DNA of 53,552 nt from a virus: IMG/VR virus record IMGVR_UViG_3300046656_000217, positions 1-53,552 of that record. The stretch is one strand, 5' to 3'. The translations under genes were made by a program, and so were the position numbers. The notes beneath the pieces are model-generated. The model had not been told where the DNA came from, did no database searches, and saw only the letters and a list, made by a program, of their open reading frames with translations. The first letter of the stretch is position 1. Each line of letters opens with the position of its first letter. Shown piece after piece: positions 22,142 through 29,326 of the stretch.

Positions 22142-22919
22142 GCTCAAACAACTCAGGCCGAAGATCGATCCGGAGATCTGCGGGTTGCTCCCTCAACCCC
22201 ACGCGGAAGAGCGGGCGCAACTGAAGGCCGACATTGAGATGAACGGCTTGCTCGACGAAGGGATCGTCTGGAAGGAGAACGGCATCCTGTTGGACGGTCA
22301 CACCCGGTTCAAGATCTGCGAAGAGTTGGGCATTCCTTTCCGGTACCAGACTCTCTCGTTCCCGGACCGGCAAGAGGCGATCGATTGGGTCTACAACAAC
22401 CAACTCGCGCGGCGGAACGTGGCGAAAGACGAACGGGCAGTCTTGATAGCGAAGCGGGTGAAGATCCTCAAGGCTCAAGCCGAAGCGGAAAAAGCACTGG
22501 AAAAGCAGGGCGAAAGTTGCTCTCAAAGTGATAGCAAACCGGCCACCGTGCGGGAAATCGCGGAACGTGTAGCGGCCGAGAAGAAGGTGTCGACGGCCAC
22601 GGTTTACCGAGCCGTCGCCAAGGTCGATTCCAACTTCTGCGACCGGTGCGTGCGGACCGGGATGCCGGCGAAGAACTGTCCGAAGTGTGCCGAGAAGCGG
22701 GCCGCGAAGCCCAAGCCGAAGAAGAAGGCGCCCGACAAGGGAAGGGTGCTCATCGACTGGCCGAAGTTCAAGAAGGCATTCCCCGCGGTCGTCCAACTCT
22801 CCGACCACATGCACCGCCACTATCCGAAGGTGATGGAATCCGGTGAGCGGAAGGAGTACGAACGCCACATCGCCGCCATCACCGCCCTGTGGCAATCCTG
22901 GGAGAAGAAGATCAAATGA
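22134..22919 (+). CDS. ParB/Srx-fold DNA-binding protein
   Basis: 261 residues from GTG 22134 (GGAGG seven bases upstream). Residues 45-90 (ILLDGHTRFKICEELGIPFR and later DWVYNNQLARRNVA) match the ParB N-terminal (sulfiredoxin-fold) domain seen in phage ParB-like proteins. Next is an HTH-like segment (TVREIAERVAAEKKVSTATV, YRAVAKVDS). A zinc knuckle CDRCV..CPKCAEK follows, then a Lys-rich linker and a C-terminal domain. Copy C of the palindrome encodes the CSQSDSK linker between the first two domains. It could regulate transcription, partition DNA or target a methyltransferase. The stop overlaps the helicase start. Confidence 0.75.
   Translation: MAKLKQLRPKIDPEICGLLPQPHAEERAQLKADIEMNGLLDEGIVWKENGILLDGHTRFKICEELGIPFRYQTLSFPDRQEAIDWVYNNQLARRNVAKDERAVLIAKRVKILKAQAEAEKALEKQGESCSQSDSKPATVREIAERVAAEKKVSTATVYRAVAKVDSNFCDRCVRTGMPAKNCPKCAEKRAAKPKPKKKAPDKGRVLIDWPKFKKAFPAVVQLSDHMHRHYPKVMESGERKEYERHIAAITALWQSWEKKIK
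22517..22537 (+). repeat. Dispersed palindrome, copy C (inside a gene)
   Basis: Arms TTGCTCTCA and TGATAGCAA with centre AAG (one stem mismatch), followed by ACCGG as in copy B. It is read in frame as CSQSDSK inside the ParB-like gene, in the same frame as copy B. Confidence 0.85.
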
Positions 22920-24466
22920 ACGACTGGCCCCACCAAACGAAAGCCGTCGCCGACGTCCTGGCCGCGATCGAGGCCAAGCATCGGCGGATCTGTGTGACGA
23001 GTCCGACGGGCGGCGGCAAGTCCCGGATCATGGGCTTGCTGGCCGAACACTTCCAAGATCAGGGTGTCGTTCTCTACACGAACCGCAAGCTACTGGTCAA
23101 CCAAACCTCGGGGGTGTTCTCCGGGTTTGACTTCGAACACGGGGTAAGGGCTGCTGGCCATGAAGAAAACAAGCACCACAAAGTCCAAGTCTCTTCGGTC
23201 CAGACCGAAGACGCCCGGGTCAACAAAGGGAAGACGTGGCAACTCCACGAAGCCAAGATCGTCCTTGTCGACGAAGCCCATCTCATCAAGGCCGATGTCG
23301 CCAAGGGGATCTTTGACAGTCACATTGAACGGGGTGCTACTATTGTCGGCTTCACCGCTACCCCGCTCGATCTCGAAGAACTCTACGATCACCTTATTGC
23401 CGCCGGGCGACCCTCCGAACTACGAGACTGTGGGGCCCTGGTCTCGGCGTCTCATTTCGGCCCCGACGAACCCGATCTCGCCGCCCTCAAGAAGCTCAAA
23501 AAGAAAATCCCCGCCGAAGGGGAAGAGTGGTCCGAGAACCAAGTCAAAGCCGCGATGATGAACCCCTCCCTGTTCGGTCGGGTGTGGGACTGGTTCGGCA
23601 AGCTGAATCCCGAGCGGAAGCCGTCCATCCTGTTCGCCCCCGGCACTCAGGAATCCCTCTGGTTCGCCGAGAAGTTCTTCCAGAACGGAGTCTCGGCCGC
23701 TCACCTGGCCGCGGGGCAAGTCTGGTTCAACGGCGAGTGGCTGCACGACCGCGGCAAGGGCGACGAGCAAGAGGCGAGACAGAAGGTGCTCGCCGTATCC
23801 AAGGCCGGGAAGTGTACCGTCCTCTGCAACCGGTTCCTCTTGCGGGAGGGGATCGACGCGCCTTGGCTCGAACACGGGATCTTCGCCACCATCTTCGGCA
23901 GCCTGCAACCCTACCTTCAGTCCGGTGGCCGTTTGCTGCGGTCGTCGTCTTCGACCGGAAAGACCGGGGCAACCATTCAGGACCACGGCGGGAACTGGTG
24001 GCGGCACGGCAGCCTCAACGCCGACCGTGAATGGGATCTGCACTACTCCGCGTCGATGGTCGCACAAATGCGGGCGGAACGGTTCCGGGAGAAGAAGGAG
24101 AAGGAACCCTGGCGGTGCCCGGGGTGCGGCCAGATCCGCACCGGGAAGACGTGCGAGTGCGGGTACGTCCTCGGCCCCAAGGCGAGCCGGCCGGTGGTGA
24201 CGATGGACGGCGACATGAAGGAGATGGTTGGGGACATTCATAGACCGCGCCGGGTGGATACGAGACTGGCCGGAGTGCAACTGTGGGAGAAGATGTACTT
24301 CCGGTCGCTCCGCGGGAAGGGGATCAAGTCGTTCGCTCAGGCTCGGGCTCTCTACGCCTACGAGAACAACTGGCTGTGGCCCGACAAACGGTGGCCGCTC
24401 ATGCCGATGTACGAAGAAGACTTCTACCGGCTGGTCCCCGACGTCCCTCGGGAGCGGTTGCGATGA
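22916..24466 (+). CDS. Superfamily 2 DEAH-box helicase
   Basis: 516 residues, ATG 22916 overlapping the previous stop. Motif I is TSPTGGGKS (28-36), motif II DEAH (119-122), motif III TATP (147-150), motif V REGIDAP (310-316), motif VI QSGGRLLRS (335-343). A zinc ribbon CPGC..CECG (401-416) follows, then a C-terminal domain rich in Trp/Tyr. This resembles restriction-type or phage DNA helicases such as RapA- and UvsW-like types. It probably unwinds or remodels branched DNA during replication or recombination. Confidence 0.85.
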   Translation: MNDWPHQTKAVADVLAAIEAKHRRICVTSPTGGGKSRIMGLLAEHFQDQGVVLYTNRKLLVNQTSGVFSGFDFEHGVRAAGHEENKHHKVQVSSVQTEDARVNKGKTWQLHEAKIVLVDEAHLIKADVAKGIFDSHIERGATIVGFTATPLDLEELYDHLIAAGRPSELRDCGALVSASHFGPDEPDLAALKKLKKKIPAEGEEWSENQVKAAMMNPSLFGRVWDWFGKLNPERKPSILFAPGTQESLWFAEKFFQNGVSAAHLAAGQVWFNGEWLHDRGKGDEQEARQKVLAVSKAGKCTVLCNRFLLREGIDAPWLEHGIFATIFGSLQPYLQSGGRLLRSSSSTGKTGATIQDHGGNWWRHGSLNADREWDLHYSASMVAQMRAERFREKKEKEPWRCPGCGQIRTGKTCECGYVLGPKASRPVVTMDGDMKEMVGDIHRPRRVDTRLAGVQLWEKMYFRSLRGKGIKSFAQARALYAYENNWLWPDKRWPLMPMYEEDFYRLVPDVPRERLR

Positions 24467-24768
24467 CCACCAAGCAGAAGGCCGAGTTCCTGAAGAACGA
24501 AGACGGCTGGTTGACCGGCACGTTCTGCCCGCATTGCGACGGGGACATGTTCGAGTTCGAACCCTACCGGAATCGCGCCCTGAAGAACCCGCTCATCTGC
24601 ATCGACTGCGGGAAGCGGATGGGACACGACGCACCGGTCGCCTGGCCCGGGACCACAATTACGGCGGTCGATTACGAGCGGGCGATCTGGCAGCACCAAC
24701 AGGACAACCGGGTCGTGCTCCTCGGCGACGTGGTGGATCAGGTACTCGATCGGCTGGGTGTCACATGA
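24463..24768 (+). CDS. Small zinc-ribbon protein
   Basis: 101 residues from ATG 24463, coupled to the helicase by ATGA. It has CPHCDGDMFEFEPYRNRALK and LICIDCGKRMG, a two-CxxC zinc ribbon. The rest is helical (DRVVLLGDVV-type C-terminus). It may be a helicase cofactor or a separate nucleic-acid binder; the tight coupling favours a joint role. Confidence 0.65.
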   Translation: MTTKQKAEFLKNEDGWLTGTFCPHCDGDMFEFEPYRNRALKNPLICIDCGKRMGHDAPVAWPGTTITAVDYERAIWQHQQDNRVVLLGDVVDQVLDRLGVT

Positions 24769-25100
24769 TGGGAAAGACCGTCTACCGTTTGCCACTAACC
24801 GCCGTCGTGCGGGAGTGCTGGGTCAACCCGGACAACAAGCGGATTTCTCAAATAGAGCCGAAGGTCGGTTGGATCCATGCGATCGCAATCGAGTCTATCT
24901 TTGTTGCGAGAGAACGCCGACAGGGACACGCCAAACGATTCATCGACGAACTGTGCCGGGATCTCCGGTTCGACATGGTAATCGTCGAGATGGTCCGAAA
25001 CCCGTACCTCATGGACGCACTTCACCGGTGGGGGTGGGAATGCGATCCGGGGGTGAGTGATTTCTTCAAGAGGACTGAACGTGGACAGACCGTCGTGTGA
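24765..25100 (+). CDS. GNAT-like acetyltransferase
   Basis: 111 residues (start ATGATG, first ATG used). The segment ESIFVARERRQGHAKRFIDE is the GNAT motif A (R/Q-x-x-G-x-A acetyl-CoA loop), followed by LRFDMVIVEMVRNPYLMDAL, the usual beta5-helix pattern, and WGWECDPG. It is short because the N-terminal strands are compact. It may modify a host protein, the phage transcription machinery, or a toxin; the target is unknown. It overlaps the next gene's start by 20 bases. Confidence 0.7.
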   Translation: MMGKTVYRLPLTAVVRECWVNPDNKRISQIEPKVGWIHAIAIESIFVARERRQGHAKRFIDELCRDLRFDMVIVEMVRNPYLMDALHRWGWECDPGVSDFFKRTERGQTVV

Positions 25101-25581
25101 CAACTGCCGATTCTGGGTGGGGGAAGATCCAGAAACCGACCATTCGCCTGCCAACGGAGAATGCCGCCGCCACTCACCCCGGATTGTGCTCGATCAAGTG
25201 CCGAATTATTTCAAGTGCATTACTCGGAAGGGAGGTTTCGTACCAGCCGAAGAAGATCGGGAAGAGGATGCCCGTAACGCGGTCTGGCCGCGGACCCTCT
25301 CGTACCATTGGTGCGGCGAGTATTTACGGATCAGAGATCCAAAGTGGGATTCCCCGCTCGACCTTTCACACACTTCCGTCCGCCTGAAGAAAGTCCTTCA
25401 CCGAATCACAAACGACGATTACGATCCGCGAAACATTGGGACGGCTGCTGAATTAGCAGACTTGTCGCGTAGCGAATTTATGCTGTATCGGGGTTCGGGG
25501 GCTACTACAGCCAAGGAAGCCGCTGACTTACTTCGGAGATACGGTCTGGCATTCAAAGGGGAAGTAGCTGATGCACAGTAA
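25081..25581 (+). CDS. Zinc-finger protein with RpoA-CTD-like helix-hairpin-helix
   Basis: 166 residues from GTG 25081 (AAGAGGACTGAAC upstream). Residues 1-70 have CDNCRFWVG and GECRRHSP, with a later WCGEY, a probable zinc cluster seen in several phage proteins. The C-terminal 45 residues (NIGTAAELADLSRSEFMLYR, then AADLLRRYGLAFKG) align in pattern with the RNA polymerase alpha C-terminal domain, which binds DNA and activators. A role as an RNAP-alpha mimic or transcription factor, beside a phage sigma factor, is plausible but unproven. Confidence 0.65.
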   Translation: MDRPSCDNCRFWVGEDPETDHSPANGECRRHSPRIVLDQVPNYFKCITRKGGFVPAEEDREEDARNAVWPRTLSYHWCGEYLRIRDPKWDSPLDLSHTSVRLKKVLHRITNDDYDPRNIGTAAELADLSRSEFMLYRGSGATTAKEAADLLRRYGLAFKGEVADAQ

Positions 25582-26002
25582 AGCCAAAGGCCCGACGAAG
25601 GCCGAGCGTAAGCGGTGGGATCTCTTCCGCGAGATCGGCTGTGTCTACTGCCGGATCTTCCTCGGTCACCGCGGCATGGACGCCGACGTCGGCCACATAC
25701 TCGACGACGGGGCCCGCCGCGCCGGCCACGACGTCACGGTCCCGAGTTGCCCCTGGCACCACCGGGGCGTGTTGCCGGCCGGGTGTCCGGACGTGAAGAC
25801 GGCGGTCAAGGATCTCGGCCCGTCGCTCACCCACGGCACGGTACCGTTCCGGAAGCGGTTCGGGACGGACGACTACATTCTCCGATTGGTCAACCAACTT
25901 CTTCAACAGGTGCAAGATGAAGGTCGAGGAACTAGCCCGAGCGGTGAGGGAGATGCGAGACGCCCAAAAGCACTTCTACAGCCTCCCGAAAGAATCGCCT
26001 GA
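25571..26002 (+). CDS. Ref-type RecA-dependent nuclease, HNH-like
   Basis: 143 residues; the first about 115 are conserved-looking. RWDLFREIGCVYCRIFLGHR, GHILDDGARRAGHDVTVPSC, PWHHRG and later GPSLTHG..FRKRFG follow the Ref family (recombination enhancement function, PF16786-like), with Cys/His residues forming the HNH metal site. Ref proteins cut DNA within RecA filaments in other phages. The C-terminal tail reads through the start of the next gene and looks less conserved. Its place among ERF, exonuclease, helicase and RusA-like genes supports a recombination role. Confidence 0.8.
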   Translation: MHSKAKGPTKAERKRWDLFREIGCVYCRIFLGHRGMDADVGHILDDGARRAGHDVTVPSCPWHHRGVLPAGCPDVKTAVKDLGPSLTHGTVPFRKRFGTDDYILRLVNQLLQQVQDEGRGTSPSGEGDARRPKALLQPPERIA

Positions 26003-26102
26003 GAAACAACCGGCCCTTCGGGAATCAAAGGGGCTGGAAGGTAAAGTCGATCGTATGCTCGACGACGTGCTCGGGTCCAGTCTCGCCGCCCTCTTCCACT
26101 AG
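25917..26102 (+). CDS. Small helical protein overlapping the Ref gene
   Basis: 61 residues (MKVEELARAVREMRDAQKHF). ATG 25917 has AACAGGTGCAAG upstream and lies in a different frame within the last 86 bases of the Ref gene. It is helical and charged. Both frames could be real because the Ref C-terminus beyond this point is not conserved-looking. The next gene starts 7 bases after its stop. Confidence 0.55.
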   Translation: MKVEELARAVREMRDAQKHFYSLPKESPEKQPALRESKGLEGKVDRMLDDVLGSSLAALFH

Positions 26103-26108
26103 GACGCC

Positions 26109-27074
26109 ATGACGCGGGTGTATTACAACGAGTTCGATCGCACCGCCGCAGAATGGTTGCGGCAGTTGATCCGTGACGGGCTCATTCCGGGAGGATGGGT
26201 GGATGACCGCAGTATCGAAGAAGTCCGACCGGAAGACATCGAAGGGTACGACCAGTGCCACTTCTTCGCCGGCATCGGTGGATGGGCTTACGCTCTTTCC
26301 CTGGCCGGATGGACCGGAACCGTCTGGACCGGTTCCTGTCCGTGCCAGCCGTTCTCGGCGGCGGGCAAAAGGCTCGGGAATCGAGACGCCCGGAATCTTT
26401 GGCCTGAGTTTCGACGACTCGTCGCTGAGTGCCGCCCTTCAGTGGTCTTTGGAGAACAGGTTGCAAGCGAGGATGGGCGCGACTGGCTCGCCGGAGTACG
26501 GCGTGACGTGGAAGCGGTGGGTTATCGGTTCGGGGCTGCCGATCTGTGCGCTGCGGGCGTGGGAGCGCCCCACATCCGACAGCGGCTCTATTGGGTGGCC
26601 GACGGCCACAGTACGAGACGCCCGGGGGGTGGGTTCTCCTGCAAGAACGGCTCGACTAAAAGCGAGAGGCCACATGCCGTCCATTCTCTGCGAAGTGGCA
26701 GAAATGGCCGGCTGGGCGACGCCGACCCCTCGGGACGCGAAGGACGGGGACTGCACGGACGCGGACGTGCCGACCAACTGTCTGCTGGGCCGGCAAGCGG
26801 TGCGGCTGCCGGCGGGGGGATGGATGACACCGAAATCAGCGGAGCATCAGACGACCACCAAAAGGGGATCCCCCACACTCTACGGTCAAGCCATTGGGAC
26901 GACTGCTACCTCATCCCCTGCACCGACGGGAAGGCGCGGCGTTCTGGATCCGGAGTTTTCCCGCTGGCTCATGGGGTACCCGGCCGCGTGGGGCTTATCC
27001 GGGGCTACGGCAATGCGATCGTGCCGGCTCTCGCGGCGGAATTCGTCCGGGCGTACCAAGAGGCGATAGCGTGA
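26109..27074 (+). CDS. dcm-like: C5-cytosine DNA methyltransferase (Dcm-like)
   Basis: 321 residues. Motif I FAGIGGW (53-59, SAM binding), motif IV GSCPCQPFS (75-83, catalytic Cys79), motif VI GEQV (115-118, the usual ENV), motif VIII-like RQRLYWVA (about 157-164) and motif X YGNAIVPALA near the C-terminus are all present. The region between motif VIII and X (about residues 167-285) should hold target recognition and contains WDDCYLIPC..KARR and PLAHGVPGRVG, typical of phage Dcm proteins. It may protect phage DNA from restriction. Nearly the whole gene overlaps a second reading frame (26203-27069). Confidence 0.85.
   Translation: MTRVYYNEFDRTAAEWLRQLIRDGLIPGGWVDDRSIEEVRPEDIEGYDQCHFFAGIGGWAYALSLAGWTGTVWTGSCPCQPFSAAGKRLGNRDARNLWPEFRRLVAECRPSVVFGEQVASEDGRDWLAGVRRDVEAVGYRFGAADLCAAGVGAPHIRQRLYWVADGHSTRRPGGGFSCKNGSTKSERPHAVHSLRSGRNGRLGDADPSGREGRGLHGRGRADQLSAGPASGAAAGGGMDDTEISGASDDHQKGIPHTLRSSHWDDCYLIPCTDGKARRSGSGVFPLAHGVPGRVGLIRGYGNAIVPALAAEFVRAYQEAIA
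26203..27069 (+). CDS. Overlapping-frame protein within the methyltransferase gene
   Basis: 288 residues in the +1 frame from ATG 26203, which has GGGAGG about eight bases upstream. The sequence is protein-like: SSLSAALQWSLENRLQARMG, SPEYGVTWKRWV, ICALRAWERPTSDSG, GWATPTPRDAKDGDC and PEFSRWLMGYPAAWG. From memory, WPTPTxxD and FSRWLMGYP segments recur in proteins linked to phage cytosine methylases, so I think this frame is translated, probably as an accessory or target-recognition partner. It ends 5 bases before the methylase stop. Confidence 0.55.
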   Translation: MTAVSKKSDRKTSKGTTSATSSPASVDGLTLFPWPDGPEPSGPVPVRASRSRRRAKGSGIETPGIFGLSFDDSSLSAALQWSLENRLQARMGATGSPEYGVTWKRWVIGSGLPICALRAWERPTSDSGSIGWPTATVRDARGVGSPARTARLKARGHMPSILCEVAEMAGWATPTPRDAKDGDCTDADVPTNCLLGRQAVRLPAGGWMTPKSAEHQTTTKRGSPTLYGQAIGTTATSSPAPTGRRGVLDPEFSRWLMGYPAAWGLSGATAMRSCRLSRRNSSGRTKRR

Positions 27075-27598
27075 CCAACGAAGAGTTCTATCAGGCGATG
27101 AAGGCCAAGGGCCAGGTCATCGACGAAGGCCGACCGGTCGGGCTGGCGCTGATTGCCGACGAGCGGAAGAAGAACAACAAGAAACCGCCCCGGAAGCTGG
27201 TCGAGCCCGCGTTCAAGGTCGGGTACGACTCGGTCGAGTTCCTTGTCCCGCTCGCTCTTGAGCCGGCGACGAACGGACCGGCGCTCAAGAAATGGCTGAT
27301 GGGCGTCGCCGCCAAGCACCGGCGGATCGTCACCCGGGCGATCGTCGGCCACCTGCGGGAAACCCTGTTCCTGATCGAAGCCGCCCAAGCCGGCAAGCCG
27401 CTTGTCTGCAAGATCTGCCGCCTCGGCCGCTCGATGGACGACGACAACATTCAGTACCCGGCGAAGTGGGTCCGGGATTCCGTGGCCCTCATGTGCGGAG
27501 TCGATGACAACCTGAAGGGCGTCATCCGGTGGGAGTACGCGCAAGAGCCACGGGCGGTTTACGGCGTGCGGATCCGCTTGTCCCTAGGGTCGCCATGA
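27071..27598 (+). CDS. RusA-like Holliday-junction-resolvase-family protein
   Basis: 175 residues, GTG start overlapping the methylase stop. The C-terminal 65 residues (GRSMDDDNIQYPAKWVRDSV, CGVDDNLKGVIRWEYAQEPR) follow the RusA pattern DDDN..K..RD......GVDD, whose acidic residues bind metal in junction cleavage. The N-terminal part (ADERKKNNKKPPRKLV, then PLALEPATNGPALKKWLMGV) is extra. Typical RusA proteins are about 120 residues, so this is longer. It probably resolves branched DNA before packaging. Confidence 0.7.
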   Translation: MTNEEFYQAMKAKGQVIDEGRPVGLALIADERKKNNKKPPRKLVEPAFKVGYDSVEFLVPLALEPATNGPALKKWLMGVAAKHRRIVTRAIVGHLRETLFLIEAAQAGKPLVCKICRLGRSMDDDNIQYPAKWVRDSVALMCGVDDNLKGVIRWEYAQEPRAVYGVRIRLSLGSP

Positions 27599-27891
27599 TC
27601 GAACGCATCACCCGATTCATTGACGGCGAGCCGGTTAGCCGGGAAGTCGTCCTTCGCCGACGGACGCCGATGGAAGAGCGGGAATACTGGTACCTGAAGC
27701 TCGGCCAACTCATGAACGAGTTGCGGGACAAGGACCGGGTGATCCTTGCCCTGGCCGAGCGGATCTTCCTTCAACACGAATTGCTAATGGCCAACAGCCT
27801 TCGCCGCCATCTCGATCAGGAAGACGATGAGACCCCAGCCGAGCCGGAATCCCATGCCCACGAAGATCGCCCAAATGAACGTGCCGAGTAA
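27595..27891 (+). CDS. Hypothetical helical protein
   Basis: 98 residues from ATG 27595 (ATGA overlap with the previous stop). Residues 25-65 are helical (MEEREYWYLKLGQLMNELRD). The C-terminal 35 residues are acidic low complexity (DQEDDETPAEPESHAHEDRP), and this half lies opposite a hydrophobic minus-strand frame (27784-27933), so one of the two may be an artefact. Confidence 0.6.
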   Translation: MIERITRFIDGEPVSREVVLRRRTPMEEREYWYLKLGQLMNELRDKDRVILALAERIFLQHELLMANSLRRHLDQEDDETPAEPESHAHEDRPNERAE

Positions 27892-27933
27892 GCCGGTGAG
27901 GCTGGTCGACTGTTGCGGAATGTTATCGGGCAT
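27784..27933 (-). CDS. Possible small membrane protein, antisense
   Basis: 49 residues (MPDNIPQQSTSLTGLLGTFI) with a long hydrophobic span (WAIFVGMGF, GWGLIVFLIEM). The start has CCGGGAG seven bases upstream. It is antisense to the acidic end of the plus-strand gene, and hydrophobic frames opposite acidic ones can be artefacts. The ribosome site is the main argument for it. Confidence 0.4.
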   Translation of the reverse strand: MPDNIPQQSTSLTGLLGTFIWAIFVGMGFRLGWGLIVFLIEMAAKAVGH

Positions 27934-28348
27934 GAAACGACTCCCGGAAAAGTGGGGCGACGTTAGCCGAATTGTACTCGCCGCGCGGTCCGGAGTTGGA
28001 TAGAGTCTTAAACGCCGAAGGCCCGGGTGCTACCCCGAGCCTTCGACTTGGTTCGAGTCGGCCGATACCCGACATGAACCCGCCGAAGTGATTTAACCAC
28101 TTTCGACGGTTCACGTCTAGTTAGCCAACCCGAATCTTCACAAGTGAGGCAAGCAGCGGGTGAGGCCCGCGTGCGGCTTCAGGATTGCCCCACCGGGCAG
28201 TAGGCTCATGGCCGAGCGCCTGAAGCATAGCCCACACCCTGACCCCGCGGGGGGTAGGGGGGTAACGTACCTGTGCAGTTCATCCGGCGCATGCCGGTGA
28301 ACGAATCGAGAACAGCCAACAGCCGAAAGGCACCTACGAGGGTAAGAA
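27892..28348 (+). ncRNA. Structure-rich intergenic region, candidate RNAs
   Basis: 457 bases with no convincing plus-strand gene. Hairpins include CGAAGGC/GCCTTCG with extra CGGG/CCCG pairs (28016-28045), CGACT/AGTCG with loop TGGTTCG (28044-28060, overlapping and mutually exclusive with the previous one), CGAAGTG/CACTTTCG (28084-28106), GCGGG/CCCGC (28156-28170) and CCGGC/GCCGG (28284-28297). A three-way junction is drawn by GCTTCAGG/CCTGAAGC (28176-28183 with 28219-28226) enclosing TGCCC/GGGCA and GCTC/GAGC hairpins. It may hold one or more regulatory RNAs or attenuators. A true tRNA was not found. Confidence 0.45.
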
Positions 28349-28696
28349 ATGACGGAATCGACTCTCAGTGATCGGCTTGATGAACTTGCCGAGAGCAAGG
28401 CCAAGTCGTGGCTGCGGGCGGTGAAGAGTGCGATCGACGCCGCCCTGAAGCCCTACTACCGGCTCGAACAGAACGGCGACGAGTTCTTCGGTGAAGTGAT
28501 TGGGGCGATCATCGCCGAGATCTACGCCAAGCATTACCCGAGCCGGGAAACCTTCGACGAGCGGGCGATCGACCTGAGTTTGGTGGAAGCCGCCTACCGT
28601 CGACGGATCTTGGCGGAAGTTCTGGAAAAGCTGCCGCTGGTGAAGGAACTGTCCATGATGGGCCAGAACCACGTCATCCTCGAACCCACGGAGTAA
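28349..28696 (+). CDS. Hypothetical helical protein
   Basis: 115 residues (MTESTLSDRLDELAESKAKS). It is helical throughout (WLRAVKSAIDAALKPYYRLE; IGAIIAEIYAKHYPSRETF). ACGAGGG lies before the ATG. It begins a new sub-operon after the noncoding region. No family is recognised. Confidence 0.65.
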   Translation: MTESTLSDRLDELAESKAKSWLRAVKSAIDAALKPYYRLEQNGDEFFGEVIGAIIAEIYAKHYPSRETFDERAIDLSLVEAAYRRRILAEVLEKLPLVKELSMMGQNHVILEPTE

Positions 28697-28699
28697 GCC

Positions 28700-28960
28700 A
28701 TGACCGTTCTACCGATCACGATTCTGGACAAGGGCGAGAGCGACGACACGAAACTCCCGGAAGGGACGAAGGTCGTGTACGGCGAACTCGACCACGTCTG
28801 GATCATGAACGACGGCACCGAAAGCGGGAAGCCGGCGGTCATGCTCCGGACGAAGTTGCCGGACGGGACGCTGGTGTTGTGCCAGACGACCGGCAACATG
28901 TTCAACATGGCCGCGGGTGCGCTGCGGGGTGCGTGCCAGCGGTGGGGCCACAAACTCTAG
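28700..28960 (+). CDS. Hypothetical beta-rich protein
   Basis: 86 residues (MTVLPITILDKGESDDTKLP), mostly strands (KVVYGELDHVWIMNDGTESG; KPAVMLRTKLPDGTLVLCQT), then a short helix (MFNMAAGALRGACQRWG). It lies three bases after the preceding stop. Function is unknown. Confidence 0.6.
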   Translation: MTVLPITILDKGESDDTKLPEGTKVVYGELDHVWIMNDGTESGKPAVMLRTKLPDGTLVLCQTTGNMFNMAAGALRGACQRWGHKL

Positions 28961-28968
28961 GGGATGCC

Positions 28969-29325
28969 ATGAGCCAGTGTCCAACCTGCGGGGAGACCAT
29001 GAAGATCCTCATCGAAGGGGAGAGGATGGGCGAGAGTGTCATATCGTGGTGCGGCCGGTGCGGAACCAGAACGACAACCTGTCACGGGGAGTCCGGCGTA
29101 GAAGTTGACATGCCGTCGCTGGTCTTCCGGTGCCGGTCGTACGAAGACACGTTCAAGTTCTCGGACTGCCTCGGGCCGACACCGCCCGGTACGAATCAAC
29201 TCGTTTGGAGATCGTTGAACATTCCTCCCTGCCTCCATGTGCCGGAGAAGGATTCGGTTCTCTTCGACGGCAGCTACCCGACGTCGCCCGTGGTCGCCGG
29301 GCGGAAGAGCGAATCGATTCACTAA
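28969..29325 (+). CDS. Small zinc-ribbon (Lar-like) protein
   Basis: 118 residues from ATG 28969 (chosen over the longer frame because it opens with MSQCPTCGE and avoids overlap). CPTCGE...WCGRCGTRT at 4-31 is a Lar-type zinc ribbon. Small Lar proteins are associated with restriction alleviation, though roles vary. The rest has FRCRSYEDTFKF and a disordered tail. Copy D of the palindrome lies right after the stop. Confidence 0.65.
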   Translation: MSQCPTCGETMKILIEGERMGESVISWCGRCGTRTTTCHGESGVEVDMPSLVFRCRSYEDTFKFSDCLGPTPPGTNQLVWRSLNIPPCLHVPEKDSVLFDGSYPTSPVVAGRKSESIH

Positions 29326-29326
29326 C

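Noticed and set aside
28044-28060. TGGTTCGAGTC resembling a tRNA T-arm
   Set aside because: The surrounding bases form a CGACT/AGTCG hairpin and do not allow acceptor, D and anticodon arms. No tRNA is supported.
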